The notes: generated by a model from the letters alone, not told the origin. Positions 31,470-41,597 are shown, counted from the stretch's first letter. The stretch is 64,000 bases of DNA from NORP110 sp051251595 (GCA_051251595.1 JBPOFA010000007.1:156663-220662); one strand, 5' to 3'. Numbers and translations are program-made.

Positions 31470-32561
31470 ATGTTAAAAGAAGGACCTGTTTGGGCACTTG
31501 GGATGATGTCGGGCACGTCGCTGGATGGCGTGGATGCGGCGATGCTGTTGACCGATGGTGTTTCCATTTTGGAATTCGGCGAAACCGGGTATCGGCCCTA
31601 TACGGATCAGGAACGGGCCGTTTTGCAAGCCAATCTGGGCAAATGGGACGACACCGATGAAGCCGCCGAAATCGTAGAGACCGCCCATGCAGAACTGTTG
31701 TCGCAATTCGAAGGGGCAGAGCTGATCGGCTTTCATGGGCAAACTCTGGCCCATGACCCTCATGGGCGCGGGACCTATCAGGTTGGCAACGGGGCGTTGC
31801 TGGCCGAGGTCGCCGAACTGCCGGTGGTCTGGGATTTCCGCAGTGCTGATGTGGAAATGGGGGGTGAGGGTGCCCCCTTGGCCCCGTTCTTTCATTTCGC
31901 CTGTGCCAAATGGATCGGTGCAAAACGCCCTGTGGTGTTCCTAAACCTTGGCGGTGTTGGCAATGTCACTTGGGTGGACCCCAGCAAGGACATCCCGAAT
32001 GAGGAGGATGCGATCCTGTCTTTTGACACCGGCCCCGCCAATGCGCCTATCGATGATCTGATCCATGCACGGCGAGGATTGCGTTTTGACGAAGGGGGTG
32101 CTTTGGCCAAGGAAGGCAAGGTGTCAGAGGGGATTCTGGCCGCCTTTGTCGAGGAACCTTATTTCTTCAAACGTCCGCCCAAATCCTTGGACCGAGGCGA
32201 TTTTGCGCGTCTGGTTGAGGCTGTCGGGGATTTGTCTGACGCGGATGCCGTCGCCACGCTGACCGCGGCGGCTTCTGCTGCGGTTGCGCGGGGGGCAGAC
32301 CATTTTCCAACGGCCCCCGCACAGGTCTTGGTCACCGGAGGCGGGCGCAAAAACCCGGTTTTGATGAGCATGCTAGAGGCCGGGTTGAACAGCCCCGTCG
32401 TCGCGACAGAGTTTGTGGGCCTGAATGGCGACATGTTAGAGGCGCAAGCTTTTGCCTATTTAGCGGTGCGCGTTGCGCGGGGTATGCCCACATCCTGTCC
32501 CGCGACAACCGGGGTCCCCGCGGCCATCGGGGGTGGCGTGGTCAGTCGGTTTTCGGGCTGA
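31470..32561 (+). CDS. anmK: Anhydro-N-acetylmuramic acid kinase
   Basis: Recycles peptidoglycan by converting 1,6-anhydroMurNAc to MurNAc-6-phosphate. The 363-residue ASKHA-fold kinase shows GMMSGTSLDGVDAAM at the N-terminus, the GFHGQTLAHDP motif, LNLGGVGNVTWV and FDTGPANAPIDDLI. The C-terminal ATP site is represented by VTGGGRKNPVLM. AAGGGA precedes the ATG. Its 3' end overlaps the convergent rsmA by 20 bases, unusually tight. A functional link with mltG, which releases murein fragments, is possible but they are not in one operon. Confidence 0.96.
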   Translation: MLKEGPVWALGMMSGTSLDGVDAAMLLTDGVSILEFGETGYRPYTDQERAVLQANLGKWDDTDEAAEIVETAHAELLSQFEGAELIGFHGQTLAHDPHGRGTYQVGNGALLAEVAELPVVWDFRSADVEMGGEGAPLAPFFHFACAKWIGAKRPVVFLNLGGVGNVTWVDPSKDIPNEEDAILSFDTGPANAPIDDLIHARRGLRFDEGGALAKEGKVSEGILAAFVEEPYFFKRPPKSLDRGDFARLVEAVGDLSDADAVATLTAAASAAVARGADHFPTAPAQVLVTGGGRKNPVLMSMLEAGLNSPVVATEFVGLNGDMLEAQAFAYLAVRVARGMPTSCPATTGVPAAIGGGVVSRFSG

Positions 32562-33405
32562 TCCCGGCCGGATGTGACGCAACCTGCCGCGCAAGGGCGC
32601 AAAACCCTTCGACAGAGATTTGTTCCGCGCGCTCCGTCGGTTTCAACCCTGCGGCTGTGATAATATCCTCTATCTCAGGGGATATGCCCTTTAGCGAGGA
32701 TCGCAGCATCTTGCGGCGCTGGTTAAAGGCTGTGCCGACCACATGTGACAGTGTTTTGGGATCAGCCGGAAAGGCGGGTTCTGGCCGTGCGACCATGTGA
32801 ACAACGGCGGAATGCACCTTTGGGGGCGGGGTGAATGCCTCTGGTGGCAGCTCCATCACGATATGGGGGATGCTGCGCCATTGGGACAGGATCGCAAGAC
32901 GGCCATAGGTCTTGGACCCGGGCTGTGCGGTGATGCGCAGGGCGACTTCTTTCTGGAACATCAAGGTCAGGCTTTGCCAAAACGGGGGCCATTCAGCCGG
33001 GGTGAGCCAGCGCACCAAAAGCTCTGTTCCGACGTTGTAGGGCAGGTTGGCCGCCACCCGGATGGGCGATGTCAGATGTTCCAACGGATCTGTGTCGAGC
33101 GCATCGCCAAACAAAACCTTGAGCTGGCCGGGATAGGCCGCTTCGATATCCGCCAAAGCGCCAGCGCAGCGTTCGTCTTTTTCGATGGCCAGCACGTGCC
33201 GTGCGCCTTCGGCCAATAATCCGCGTGTCAGCCCGCCCGGGCCAGGGCCGATTTCAAGGATGTCGCAATTTGCCAGATCACCAGCTTGTCGCGCAATTTT
33301 GGATGTCAGATTGAGATCCAGCAAAAAATTCTGTCCCAAGGATTTACGTGGGGCCAGATCATATTGCGCAATGACATCGCGCAGCGGGGGCAGGCCATCA
33401 ATCAT
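32542..33405 (-). CDS. rsmA: 16S rRNA adenine dimethyltransferase RsmA (KsgA)
   Basis: Dimethylates two adjacent adenines in the 3' end loop of 16S rRNA. The 287-residue enzyme has the SAM-binding ILEIGPGPGGLTRGLL (motif I), the acidic IEKDERCAG, and NLPYNVGTELL, which is the catalytic NLPY motif. A C-terminal helical part follows with FNQRRKMLRSSLKG. It is the last gene of the leftward operon lptF-lptG-lptD-surA-pdxA-rsmA and overlaps pdxA by four bases. Confidence 0.97.
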   Translation of the reverse strand: MIDGLPPLRDVIAQYDLAPRKSLGQNFLLDLNLTSKIARQAGDLANCDILEIGPGPGGLTRGLLAEGARHVLAIEKDERCAGALADIEAAYPGQLKVLFGDALDTDPLEHLTSPIRVAANLPYNVGTELLVRWLTPAEWPPFWQSLTLMFQKEVALRITAQPGSKTYGRLAILSQWRSIPHIVMELPPEAFTPPPKVHSAVVHMVARPEPAFPADPKTLSHVVGTAFNQRRKMLRSSLKGISPEIEDIITAAGLKPTERAEQISVEGFCALARQVASHPAGISPKTD

Positions 33406-34376
33406 GAACGGTTGTTCCCCATGCGGTCGGCCATTTTGAGCGCTTCGATCAAAGAAGATGGGTTGGCAATGCCCTTGCCCGCGATGTCAAAAGCGGTGCC
33501 ATGATCCGGAGAGGTTCGGATGAACGGCAGGCCAAGGGTGACATTGACGCCCTGGTCAAAGGCCAGTGTCTTGATCGGGATCAGGGCCTGATCATGGTAC
33601 ATTGCGATCGCCGCATCATAGCGCTGACGCGCGGCGGCATGAAACATCGTGTCGGCAGAGGCGGGGCCGGTGATCTGCATGCCCGTGGCGCGAAACGCCT
33701 CTACGACGGGTGCAATCAAATCCCGGTCTTCTGTTCCCATAACACCGCCTTCGCCCGCATGGGGGTTTAGGCCTGTGACGGCCAGCCGTGGGGTGTCGAT
33801 GCCGAAATCCGTTATCAGCGCCTTGTGTGTGATCCTTATGGTGTCTTCCAGCAATTCTTGGGTCAGTGTGGCCGGAACCTCGGACAGGGCGATGTGGATC
33901 GTTGTTGGCACGACCCGCAATTCATCGCTGGCCAGCATCATCACCACCCGGTCGACCTTGGCCAAAGCGGCCAGATATTCCGTGTGGCCCGGATATGCGA
34001 ACCCGGCCCCATCTTTCAGCGCCTTTTTGTGGATTGGGTTGGTGCACAGGGCTTTGGCCTGGCCATCTGTCACCAGCTCGACGCCACGGGCAATGGCAGA
34101 GATCACAGCTGCGGCGTTTTCAGCTGTCGGTACACCCGGAGTCATCTGTTGTGGAAATGGGTGAGACAGCACCGGAAGCCCGCGATTTGAGGCCTCTGCC
34201 GTTTGGGATGGATCATCGATCACCACATGCGGCACATCCTTTGGCACATGCCGCGCATCGCCAATCAGGAAAAAGGGCAGCTTGGCCCCCAATTCAGCCC
34301 ATGCCATTGCAGCCAGTTCAGGTCCGATCCCGGCAGGCTCTCCGCATGTGAGGGCAACGGGTTTTTGATGTGTCAT
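33402..34376 (-). CDS. pdxA: 4-hydroxythreonine-4-phosphate dehydrogenase
   Basis: Vitamin B6 synthesis enzyme that oxidises 4-phosphohydroxy-threonine. The 324-residue protein begins VALTCGEPAGIGPELAAMAW. It has the metal-binding histidines in FAYPGHTEYLAAL, GLNPHAGEGG-type GLNPHAGEGGVMG and AMYHDQALIPIK, plus FIRTSPDHGTAFDIAGKG at the C-terminus. It overlaps surA upstream and rsmA downstream, the normal surA-pdxA-rsmA order of proteobacteria. Confidence 0.97.
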   Translation of the reverse strand: MTHQKPVALTCGEPAGIGPELAAMAWAELGAKLPFFLIGDARHVPKDVPHVVIDDPSQTAEASNRGLPVLSHPFPQQMTPGVPTAENAAAVISAIARGVELVTDGQAKALCTNPIHKKALKDGAGFAYPGHTEYLAALAKVDRVVMMLASDELRVVPTTIHIALSEVPATLTQELLEDTIRITHKALITDFGIDTPRLAVTGLNPHAGEGGVMGTEDRDLIAPVVEAFRATGMQITGPASADTMFHAAARQRYDAAIAMYHDQALIPIKTLAFDQGVNVTLGLPFIRTSPDHGTAFDIAGKGIANPSSLIEALKMADRMGNNRS

Positions 34377-35635
34377 GGGTAGGTGATTTTTGCTTCGGCA
34401 CGCAACTGATCCAAATATCCTTCGGCCAGTTGCGTGATGCGCTTGTTGAACAACTGGCGACGAATGCCTTCACGAAAGGCGTCATCGGCCTCTTCTTGCG
34501 TCTGGCCCTCTTCCGGTTTCACGGGAGGCGTGCGGTTCCGTTTACACATCATAAGAAAAATCAGCGTCTGCCCATTCGCCCGAGTGATTGCGGTGGAACT
34601 TTCGCCCGCATCCAGTTTGGCAAGCTCGATCGCGTAGTCACGGGGGATTTTCGAAACCGGCTGGGTTTCGCGCTGCAACACACTTACCGGCTGTCCCTGC
34701 GCGATCTTGTAAAGATCGTCGCATGTGTCGACATCTTCACGGATTTTGGCCGCACGTTGCAACGCGGCAGGGGTGCGTCCGCCGGGGATGGAATAGGCCG
34801 CGTAATCGATCGTCAAATAACCCGTGCTTTTCGGGGGGACTTCGCGGATGGCGCGCAGTTGAAACAAGGCAAGTGCATTGGGAATTTCCACAGGGCTGGC
34901 GACCTGACCGGGTTTCATTTCGACCAATGTGGTGCGGATCAGCGGTGGAAGGTCTTCGACGCGAACCCAACCGGCGACCCTGCCACCATCATTTCGTGAT
35001 TCTCCCGCAGAGAATCTTCTGGCGGCTTCGGCAAACTCGTCGATCGAGGTTAATTTTTGGATTTGAGGGGCCAATTCCAATGTAAGAGCCTCGTTTTCGG
35101 GCGAGTTGGTCGGCAAAAAGATTTCCGAGAATTGGATCTCTGCGCTGCCAATCGTACCTGCAAGAGCGATCTCTCTATCGATGTCAGCGTCTGAGATATT
35201 GGCAAATGGCGTGAACAAGGTCTGGACGGCCGTCCGCCAGACGATCCCGGCGGACACAAAAGCACTGAAGGATTCAATGTCGACGCCTTGCTGGGAAATT
35301 GCGTTCAGAAATTCTTCGGTGCTGAGTTCTGTGCGCCCGGCAAATTCATCGATGCCCGCTTGGATCTCTTCTTCACTCGCGTAAATGCCGGCCCGGTTTG
35401 CGGCATCTGTCTGAAGCCGCTCATCAATCAATTTTTCCAATGCGATCCGATTAAGATCACCACCCTGGTTGAGCAAAGTCATCAACAAAACCCGTTGATC
35501 AAGTTCAAATTGCGTCACCACAGCATCATCGACACGTGCGACGGGCGCAAAGATATTCTGCGCCGAGCCGACGGCTGGAAACAGACAGAATGTGCAGATG
35601 AGTCCCAGGAAAAATCGTGTCAGAGACTTTGTCAT
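34373..35635 (-). CDS. surA: SurA-type periplasmic chaperone / parvulin isomerase
   Basis: Escorts unfolded outer-membrane proteins through the periplasm. The 420-residue protein has a signal peptide (MTKSLTRFFLGLICTFCLFPAVGSA), a helical chaperone domain with ALEKLIDERLQTDAANRAGI, and a parvulin-like region about residues 165-270. A further C-terminal segment ends EGYLDQLRAEAKITYP. One PPIase domain is well supported; a second looks degenerate. Its position directly downstream of lptD supports the role, since LptD is a classic SurA client. Confidence 0.93.
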   Translation of the reverse strand: MTKSLTRFFLGLICTFCLFPAVGSAQNIFAPVARVDDAVVTQFELDQRVLLMTLLNQGGDLNRIALEKLIDERLQTDAANRAGIYASEEEIQAGIDEFAGRTELSTEEFLNAISQQGVDIESFSAFVSAGIVWRTAVQTLFTPFANISDADIDREIALAGTIGSAEIQFSEIFLPTNSPENEALTLELAPQIQKLTSIDEFAEAARRFSAGESRNDGGRVAGWVRVEDLPPLIRTTLVEMKPGQVASPVEIPNALALFQLRAIREVPPKSTGYLTIDYAAYSIPGGRTPAALQRAAKIREDVDTCDDLYKIAQGQPVSVLQRETQPVSKIPRDYAIELAKLDAGESSTAITRANGQTLIFLMMCKRNRTPPVKPEEGQTQEEADDAFREGIRRQLFNKRITQLAEGYLDQLRAEAKITYP

Positions 35636-35665
35636 GTTTTGCTTCTCATATGGTTTTTCATCAGT

Positions 35666-37777
35666 CTATCCACCGCATGTCTGCGCAGGTCCGCGTCGTC
35701 CCGCTCCGAACCCCAGCAAGGATACAGAGAAATTATAGTTCGTATCGGGTGACACACTAAATGAGGATCGAAACCGACGCGAGAGGGAAAGATCAATACT
35801 CAGGCATTCGTTACGATACTTCAGGCCAATACCTGTGCGCGTTGATTTGTTGCTCTCAAAGTCGTGGCGCCAGTTCACGACGCTTTCCCAGTTTTTGGCA
35901 AATGTGACCGCACCGTCAAAGGCGATCTGATTGGTTGTCGTTAGCCGGTTTTCAGCAACATCCGCGATGGCCCAGCTATAGCTGGTTGCGATCCAGTAAT
36001 TGTCTTGACGCCAGCCAAGACGCGCTTCTGATTTTGTTGCATGCAGGTCGTCATCAATCAGCGCCTTGGCCATGATCGACAGGCGTGGGTTAAGCCGGAC
36101 CTGCGCTGCTGCCAGCCAATCCGAACTTGTCCCACTCAACCCGGACGAGGCTGTAAACTGGCCGTAATCTTTGTTGCGGAAGATTTTGCCGAGCGCGAAA
36201 TCCAATTGCCACCCTTTGGGGTCGTAGCGCGTCCATTGAACCCCGGTTGTGGCCCGCAAACCTTTTTCAAAATCGTCATATCCCGGGAAATGAGAGACCT
36301 GGAACAGATTGCCTTCGTCAAACTCAACCAGAATGCTGTCTTCGTTTGGAATATTGGACCCCGGTGATCCCGACCAGACCAGTTGCACGATAGGTTCCAA
36401 TACCATCGTTGCCCCCGAAGCCGTTGATTTTGTCAACGGCCACCGAAGCTCTGCTTCTACCGCAGGGGTGAGGAAGGCCTGATATTCAGGATAGGTGCTG
36501 TCATCTTGGATAAGATAGATATCCGCGCCCAACTCGCCCCCGACACGGCCCAAAACACCAGGCCCAAACATAAAGTTGCGTCCCCATTCCAGGCGACCCG
36601 ACAGACGTGTGCGGTCACGGCCAATTTGATCCACAGTTGAGTCTCTGCGGTACCCTTCGAGATTGGCGGAAACGCTGGCCTGACCGCCAATGGCCGCGGG
36701 GAAAAAACGTTTCTCAAACGACAATTCCCCCTGAACATTGGGCAATTGATCCGCTATCGCCAACTCGACACCGCGTAGCGGGCGAAACACGATCGCAGAG
36801 CCAGAGAAATACGTATTGTTGCGGGTTCGGTCGATGACCAAAGAGCTTTCAAGCCGGTCTTTGTTGGAATAATCATAGTCCCGGAGATATTGAATGTCAG
36901 AGGTCAACTGTACATTGAACCTCAGCTTGTAATCATCCGGAAGCGAAAATTTTCCGTTTCCGAACAAGAACCCTCTTATGGAATTGGGGCGCAGTTTGTC
37001 CGATGACACTGCACCGTTGAACTCTACATCGCCTTTGCGATAGGCGCGGCGGAACCGCAATTCCACTGTGTTTGTTTTCTGCGCGACATATGGGGCGACC
37101 GTCAGGTCCGCGCTATCGCCAAGGGCGATGAAATAGGGGATCGCCAAGCCATCCCCCAAGATGGAAGACCCGCGATATTCCGGGATCAAAAAGCCGGTGG
37201 CACGTTCCAGTGTCGGGTCGGGCAAGCGCAGTCTGGGGATATACATGACCGGCACACCCACCACATCAAAGATCGCATCTTCAAAGTAGAGTTGCTGCTC
37301 TTCCTCGTCATGGATCACTTTTTTGGAACGGATCTTCCACAGCGGAACCTTGTTCTTCCCGCAAACCTGACAACTGGTGGCCGATGTCTTGTAAAGCTGC
37401 GTGTAGCGTCCTTCGACCCGCGCAATTTCATTTGAGGCCATTTGGATTTGCTGGTTCAGCACCACACGTGCGCCGGTGATAATCCCGTCGCGCAGGTCAG
37501 AGGACAGGGCCGCTGAATCCGCCAGGATCACTGTGCCCTCGCCATTTGTCAGCGTTATTGGGCCGACAATATCCAGACTGTCCGTGTCCCGGTCATAGCG
37601 GATTTCCTGAGCCTTGAGACGGGTCGTCCCGTAGAGCACCTCTACGTTGCCGGTGGCGATGATGGTGTTGTCGTTGTTGATTTCAGCCTTGTCCGCCAAC
37701 AGCGTTGCCGTTTGGGCAAACGCACCCAAGGGCAAAGCCAGCCCTATGATCAGGGCGAAAAGGCGCGCAAACACCAT
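35666..37777 (-). CDS. lptD: LPS-assembly protein LptD
   Basis: Outer-membrane beta-barrel that inserts lipopolysaccharide into the outer leaflet. About 703 residues from the ATG at 37777, which has GAGG eight bases upstream and gives the signal peptide MVFARLFALIIGLALPLGAFA; longer open frames overlap lptG. The OstA-like domain (LLADKAEINNDNTIIATGNVEVLYG) is followed by a two-cysteine loop (TSCQVCGKNKVPLW) and a long barrel rich in aromatic strands. The start lies one base after the lptG stop codon. Confidence 0.95.
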   Translation of the reverse strand: MVFARLFALIIGLALPLGAFAQTATLLADKAEINNDNTIIATGNVEVLYGTTRLKAQEIRYDRDTDSLDIVGPITLTNGEGTVILADSAALSSDLRDGIITGARVVLNQQIQMASNEIARVEGRYTQLYKTSATSCQVCGKNKVPLWKIRSKKVIHDEEEQQLYFEDAIFDVVGVPVMYIPRLRLPDPTLERATGFLIPEYRGSSILGDGLAIPYFIALGDSADLTVAPYVAQKTNTVELRFRRAYRKGDVEFNGAVSSDKLRPNSIRGFLFGNGKFSLPDDYKLRFNVQLTSDIQYLRDYDYSNKDRLESSLVIDRTRNNTYFSGSAIVFRPLRGVELAIADQLPNVQGELSFEKRFFPAAIGGQASVSANLEGYRRDSTVDQIGRDRTRLSGRLEWGRNFMFGPGVLGRVGGELGADIYLIQDDSTYPEYQAFLTPAVEAELRWPLTKSTASGATMVLEPIVQLVWSGSPGSNIPNEDSILVEFDEGNLFQVSHFPGYDDFEKGLRATTGVQWTRYDPKGWQLDFALGKIFRNKDYGQFTASSGLSGTSSDWLAAAQVRLNPRLSIMAKALIDDDLHATKSEARLGWRQDNYWIATSYSWAIADVAENRLTTTNQIAFDGAVTFAKNWESVVNWRHDFESNKSTRTGIGLKYRNECLSIDLSLSRRFRSSFSVSPDTNYNFSVSLLGFGAGRRGPAQTCGG

Positions 37778-37778
37778 C

Positions 37779-38876
37779 TTACCCATCCTCGGTGTGCAAT
37801 AGGATGCCAAGCGCCAAAAGAATGGCCGCCACAGGCGGCACCCAGGCGGCAAGCAGGATTGGGATTTGTCCGTTTTCACCAAGGATCTGTGCGAAATTTC
37901 GGATGAAATAGATCGAAAACCCAAGACCAATCGCCATCATCACCATCAGGCCGGTTTGCCCAAAACGCGTGTGGCGCATCGTGAAACCCGCCGCAATCAT
38001 GACCATAGAGGCCAGAAACAAAGGTTGCGCCAGTTCGGTCTGAAACCAGACCTGATGGCGTCGGGCAGAAAACCCGGCCAGCTCTAGCCGTTTGATGAAA
38101 GCCGGCAAATCCCAAATTGGAATAGACGACGGCGTGCCGAACCCGTCTTTGATTTGGTCCAGGGTCATGGTGCTGGGGATCGACATCGTTTCATGGCGCA
38201 CTGCGTTTTGCTCGGCAATTCCGGGGGCATTCAGAGGCCACTCTTTTGCATTGGTCAGGGTCCATTCGCCGTCACCCAATTTGGCCCTCTGCGCTTCAAT
38301 CCGTTTGGTTGGGACACCTTCCTCACCAAAGGCCATAAACGTAACTTTGTAAATTTCCGTTCCGTCGAGGCTGGCGCGTTTGGCGCGGATAACCATCTGC
38401 CCATCTTCGCCCCCTTGCCGCAGCCACAGGCCGTCTCGGCTAACCGACAAAACAGATGTAGACCCGTGCAGGTATTTTTCTGACAGGGTTTCGAACTGCT
38501 TTGATGTTCCCGCCACAATGGGATTGAACACAGCCACGGCGACGACACCCAACACCAAAGCAACGATGATCGGCGAAACAAGACTGCGCAACGCAGACCG
38601 ACCAGAGGCGCGGGTGATCAGCAGTTCGTTGGATCGCGCCAGGCCCAGGAACATCGCCAACGTGCTCAAGATCACAATGAGGGGCAAAATTTGATAAAGT
38701 CCGGCCGGAATGCGCAACGCGGTCAGCATCAGGATCTGAATGAAATTCACATCTGCTTTTCCAAAGCGGCGGATAATCTCGATCATATCCAGCAGACCAT
38801 AGAGCAGCGAAAATATCGCGAACATGGCCAGCAGGATCATCGCAAATCGTCGGGCAAAATAAAGCGACAGGATCAT
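37779..38876 (-). CDS. lptG: LPS export ABC permease LptG
   Basis: One of the two inner-membrane permeases that, with LptB, extract lipopolysaccharide from the inner membrane. The 365-residue protein has the YjgP/YjgQ layout: three N-terminal helices (ARRFAMILLAMFAIFSLLYGLLDM first), a periplasmic beta-jellyroll (about residues 135-265) and three C-terminal helices ending in HTEDG. It overlaps lptF by four bases and is followed one base later by lptD, so LPS transport parts are co-expressed. Confidence 0.95.
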   Translation of the reverse strand: MILSLYFARRFAMILLAMFAIFSLLYGLLDMIEIIRRFGKADVNFIQILMLTALRIPAGLYQILPLIVILSTLAMFLGLARSNELLITRASGRSALRSLVSPIIVALVLGVVAVAVFNPIVAGTSKQFETLSEKYLHGSTSVLSVSRDGLWLRQGGEDGQMVIRAKRASLDGTEIYKVTFMAFGEEGVPTKRIEAQRAKLGDGEWTLTNAKEWPLNAPGIAEQNAVRHETMSIPSTMTLDQIKDGFGTPSSIPIWDLPAFIKRLELAGFSARRHQVWFQTELAQPLFLASMVMIAAGFTMRHTRFGQTGLMVMMAIGLGFSIYFIRNFAQILGENGQIPILLAAWVPPVAAILLALGILLHTEDG

Positions 38877-40000
38877 GCTGGTTGCCCTTTATGTCTGCGC
38901 CGGAATAGGGAACGTTGCCCGGCGACCCACAACATCAAACAGGCACAGGCCAAGCCAATAAGGGAAGACATGTAGACCAGCGGCCATCGCCCCGGTGCGC
39001 TGCTTGCCTGATTGACCATGAAATTGTCCAACAGTTTTAGCAAGATAAGCGACACAACTGCCGCGCAAATCTGTTTCCACAATCCAAAGCGGCTGAAGCC
39101 GCCCAACAGAAGGGCGCTGAACCCCAGTAGGGCCGACACTACGCAAAGCAGGGCTTGTGAAATCCGTTCGTTCCCAGCGGCCTGAAGTTCGGCCAAAGTT
39201 TCGTATGTGTTGTTGCGTATCTTCTTGGTCGGGAACATCAACTCGCGTGTTGACAGGGCGTCAGCGTCCAGCCTGCCGTCTTCGGTCCGGCTAAGCAGCG
39301 CCCCGACATCATAGACGAAGTCCTCAAACTGGATCGTAGACAGTTTGTTGGTCTCGCGGTCCAGCGATTGGGCCATGCCGTCAAACATGATCAGCTTGGG
39401 CCCCTCTGGGGTTGCGGCAAACACCGCCTTTTTTCCGGTATAGCTGGTCCGTGTGTCCGCAGACCGATCATCGGCCAGAAATACGTTCTGCAATTCGCCA
39501 TTGGGTTCTATTTCACGGATGTAGAATGTGATGCCCTTGGCGGGATGCAGAAATGTCCCTTCACGTAGGAAACGCGCCGTAAAATTTTGTTCCAGCTGTG
39601 CACGTCGATCGGCCAGTTCATTCAGGCTGGCCGGGACCAGAACATGGGTCAGAACCGACACCATAAGCCCGACAATCACCCCAAACATCAAAACAGGGCG
39701 GGCCATTCTGAAGGGGGAAAACCCGGTGGCCTGAACGACAACCAATTCGCTGTCCGAGGACAAGCGGTTGATCCCATAGACCACGGCAGCAAAGGCTGAC
39801 ACGGGCATCACCAGCCGAATGACATTGGGCAGGGTCAGGGCGGTGAATTCCACAAACACCATCGCGGAATGTCCATTGGCGATCAGCTGGTCAAACAACA
39901 CCACCGCGCGGTTGACCCAATAAACCAGAACCAGAACCAGCGAAAAAAAGCCAAACAGGGCCATGAGCTGCGACAAAACATATTTGTCGAATTTTCCCAC
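38873..40000 (-). CDS. lptF: LPS export ABC permease LptF
   Basis: Partner of LptG in the LptB2FG exporter. The 375-residue protein begins with DKYVLSQLMALFGFFSLVLVLVYWVNRAV and has six membrane helices flanking a periplasmic domain (about residues 125-270). The coupling-helix region VVQATGFSPFRMARPVLM that docks on LptB is clear. It is the first gene of the leftward operon; GAGGGTGGGA precedes the ATG. The 130-base gap to the divergent pepA holds both promoters and an inverted repeat (CCAGATA, 40032, with TATCTGG, 40071). Confidence 0.95.
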   Translation of the reverse strand: MGKFDKYVLSQLMALFGFFSLVLVLVYWVNRAVVLFDQLIANGHSAMVFVEFTALTLPNVIRLVMPVSAFAAVVYGINRLSSDSELVVVQATGFSPFRMARPVLMFGVIVGLMVSVLTHVLVPASLNELADRRAQLEQNFTARFLREGTFLHPAKGITFYIREIEPNGELQNVFLADDRSADTRTSYTGKKAVFAATPEGPKLIMFDGMAQSLDRETNKLSTIQFEDFVYDVGALLSRTEDGRLDADALSTRELMFPTKKIRNNTYETLAELQAAGNERISQALLCVVSALLGFSALLLGGFSRFGLWKQICAAVVSLILLKLLDNFMVNQASSAPGRWPLVYMSSLIGLACACLMLWVAGQRSLFRRRHKGQPA

Positions 40001-40130
40001 CCTCTACCTCATAGTTTGTTTGGTCTTGTTGCCAGATACATTATCGCAATCCCGGGGCGGGTAAAACTGATATCTGGTCAATCTTGTCGTCGCGGATTAC
40101 CAATGGCGTTAAATCGCTTGGAGAGTAGTT

Positions 40131-41597
40131 ATGACAACACCCGTTTCCCCCAAATTTATTGCCACTGCATTGGACGACATCGCAAGTTTTGAGGGCCGTG
40201 TCGCCCTGATCGTGGACACAGAAGGCAAGTTGGACCAAGGCGGCCGCCGCATTGACCGACTGACCAAGGGGGCTGTGCGGCGGATGATTGCCGGGGACGG
40301 CTTTGCCAAAATGAAAGATGGCGATACTGTCGAGTTGGCCTGGCCTGCGGGACTGGCTGCGGATCAGTTGCAAATCGTCAAGCTTGACCGGCGTGCGGGC
40401 GTGGATGTTGCGCGACTGGCTGGGGCTGCAATCGGCAAGGCCCATGGTGCGGCGCCGGTTTTGATCGTGGCTGGAAATGTAAAGAACATCAGCGACTTGA
40501 CGCTCGGCGTGGCGCTGCGGGCCTATAAGTTTGAAGACCATAAAACCGCTGATGCAACAGAATTTGGGGACGTCACCGTCATGGTGAACAAACCAGTAGA
40601 AGCCGCAGAGAGCGCCTCTCTGGTTTCTGCTTTGGCAGAGGGTGTGTTTTTCACCCGCGATCTGGTGAACGAACCTTCGAACGTTTTGACCACAACAGAA
40701 TTTGCCGACCGCTTGGCAGAGATGTCAAATCTTGGGCTTAAGGTTCAGGTGCTGGATGAGGAAGAGCTGGCCAAATTGGGCATGCGGACTTTGCTGGCTG
40801 TGGGGCAGGGCTCTGAAAGCCCGTCCAAAGTTGTTGTGATGGAATGGAACGGGGGCGGCGATGAAAAGCCCTTTGCCCTGATCGGGAAGGGCGTTGTCTT
40901 TGACACAGGCGGGATCAGCATCAAACCCGCAGGCGGCATGGAAGACATGACCATGGATATGGGCGGGGCTGGAGTCGTCTCTGGTGTGATGAAGACATTG
41001 GCGCTGCGTAAGGCCAAGGCCAATGTCGTTGGTGTCGTCGGCATCGTTGAAAACATGCCCGACGGAAAGGCGACCCGCCCGGGCGATGTGATCACCTCTA
41101 TGAAGGGCGATACGGTTGAAATCATCAACACCGACGCCGAGGGACGCATGGTACTGTGTGACATCATGTGGTACGCACAGGAACGGTTTGAACCGACCGG
41201 CATGATCGATCTTGCAACCCTGACTGGTGCGATCATCATCGGCCTTGGGCATGACAATGCTGGTGTGTTTTCAAATGACGACGCCTTGTGCAAAGCCTTT
41301 TTGAAATCAGCCGACAGCGAAAAAGAGGGTGCCTGGCGGATGCCGCTTGGGCCGTCTTATGACGCGATGCTGAAATCTCGTATTGCGGATATGAAGAATG
41401 TCGGTGGACGGCCTGCGGGTTCTATCACGGCGGCACAATATCTGCAGCGCTTCGTGAAAGAAGAAACCCCTTGGATTCACCTGGATATTGCCGGGGTGGC
41501 CAGCGTCAAGACACCGACAGCCTTGGCCCCCGCAGGCGCGACGGGCTGGGGCGTTCTGGCGCTGAACCGTTTGATCGCTGACCGATACGAGTCGTAA
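40131..41597 (+). CDS. pepA: Leucyl aminopeptidase (M17 family)
   Basis: Cytoplasmic dizinc aminopeptidase. The 488-residue protein has a variable N-terminal domain and the M17 catalytic domain with the metal and catalytic segments GKGVVFDTGGISIKPAGGM and the signature NTDAEGRMVL. The end of the active site is marked by GGRPAGSITAAQYLQRFV and WIHLDIAGVA. GGAGAG lies upstream of the ATG. The one-base overlap with holC (TAATG) implies coupling; pepA-holC is a common proteobacterial pair. Confidence 0.96.
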   Translation: MTTPVSPKFIATALDDIASFEGRVALIVDTEGKLDQGGRRIDRLTKGAVRRMIAGDGFAKMKDGDTVELAWPAGLAADQLQIVKLDRRAGVDVARLAGAAIGKAHGAAPVLIVAGNVKNISDLTLGVALRAYKFEDHKTADATEFGDVTVMVNKPVEAAESASLVSALAEGVFFTRDLVNEPSNVLTTTEFADRLAEMSNLGLKVQVLDEEELAKLGMRTLLAVGQGSESPSKVVVMEWNGGGDEKPFALIGKGVVFDTGGISIKPAGGMEDMTMDMGGAGVVSGVMKTLALRKAKANVVGVVGIVENMPDGKATRPGDVITSMKGDTVEIINTDAEGRMVLCDIMWYAQERFEPTGMIDLATLTGAIIIGLGHDNAGVFSNDDALCKAFLKSADSEKEGAWRMPLGPSYDAMLKSRIADMKNVGGRPAGSITAAQYLQRFVKEETPWIHLDIAGVASVKTPTALAPAGATGWGVLALNRLIADRYES

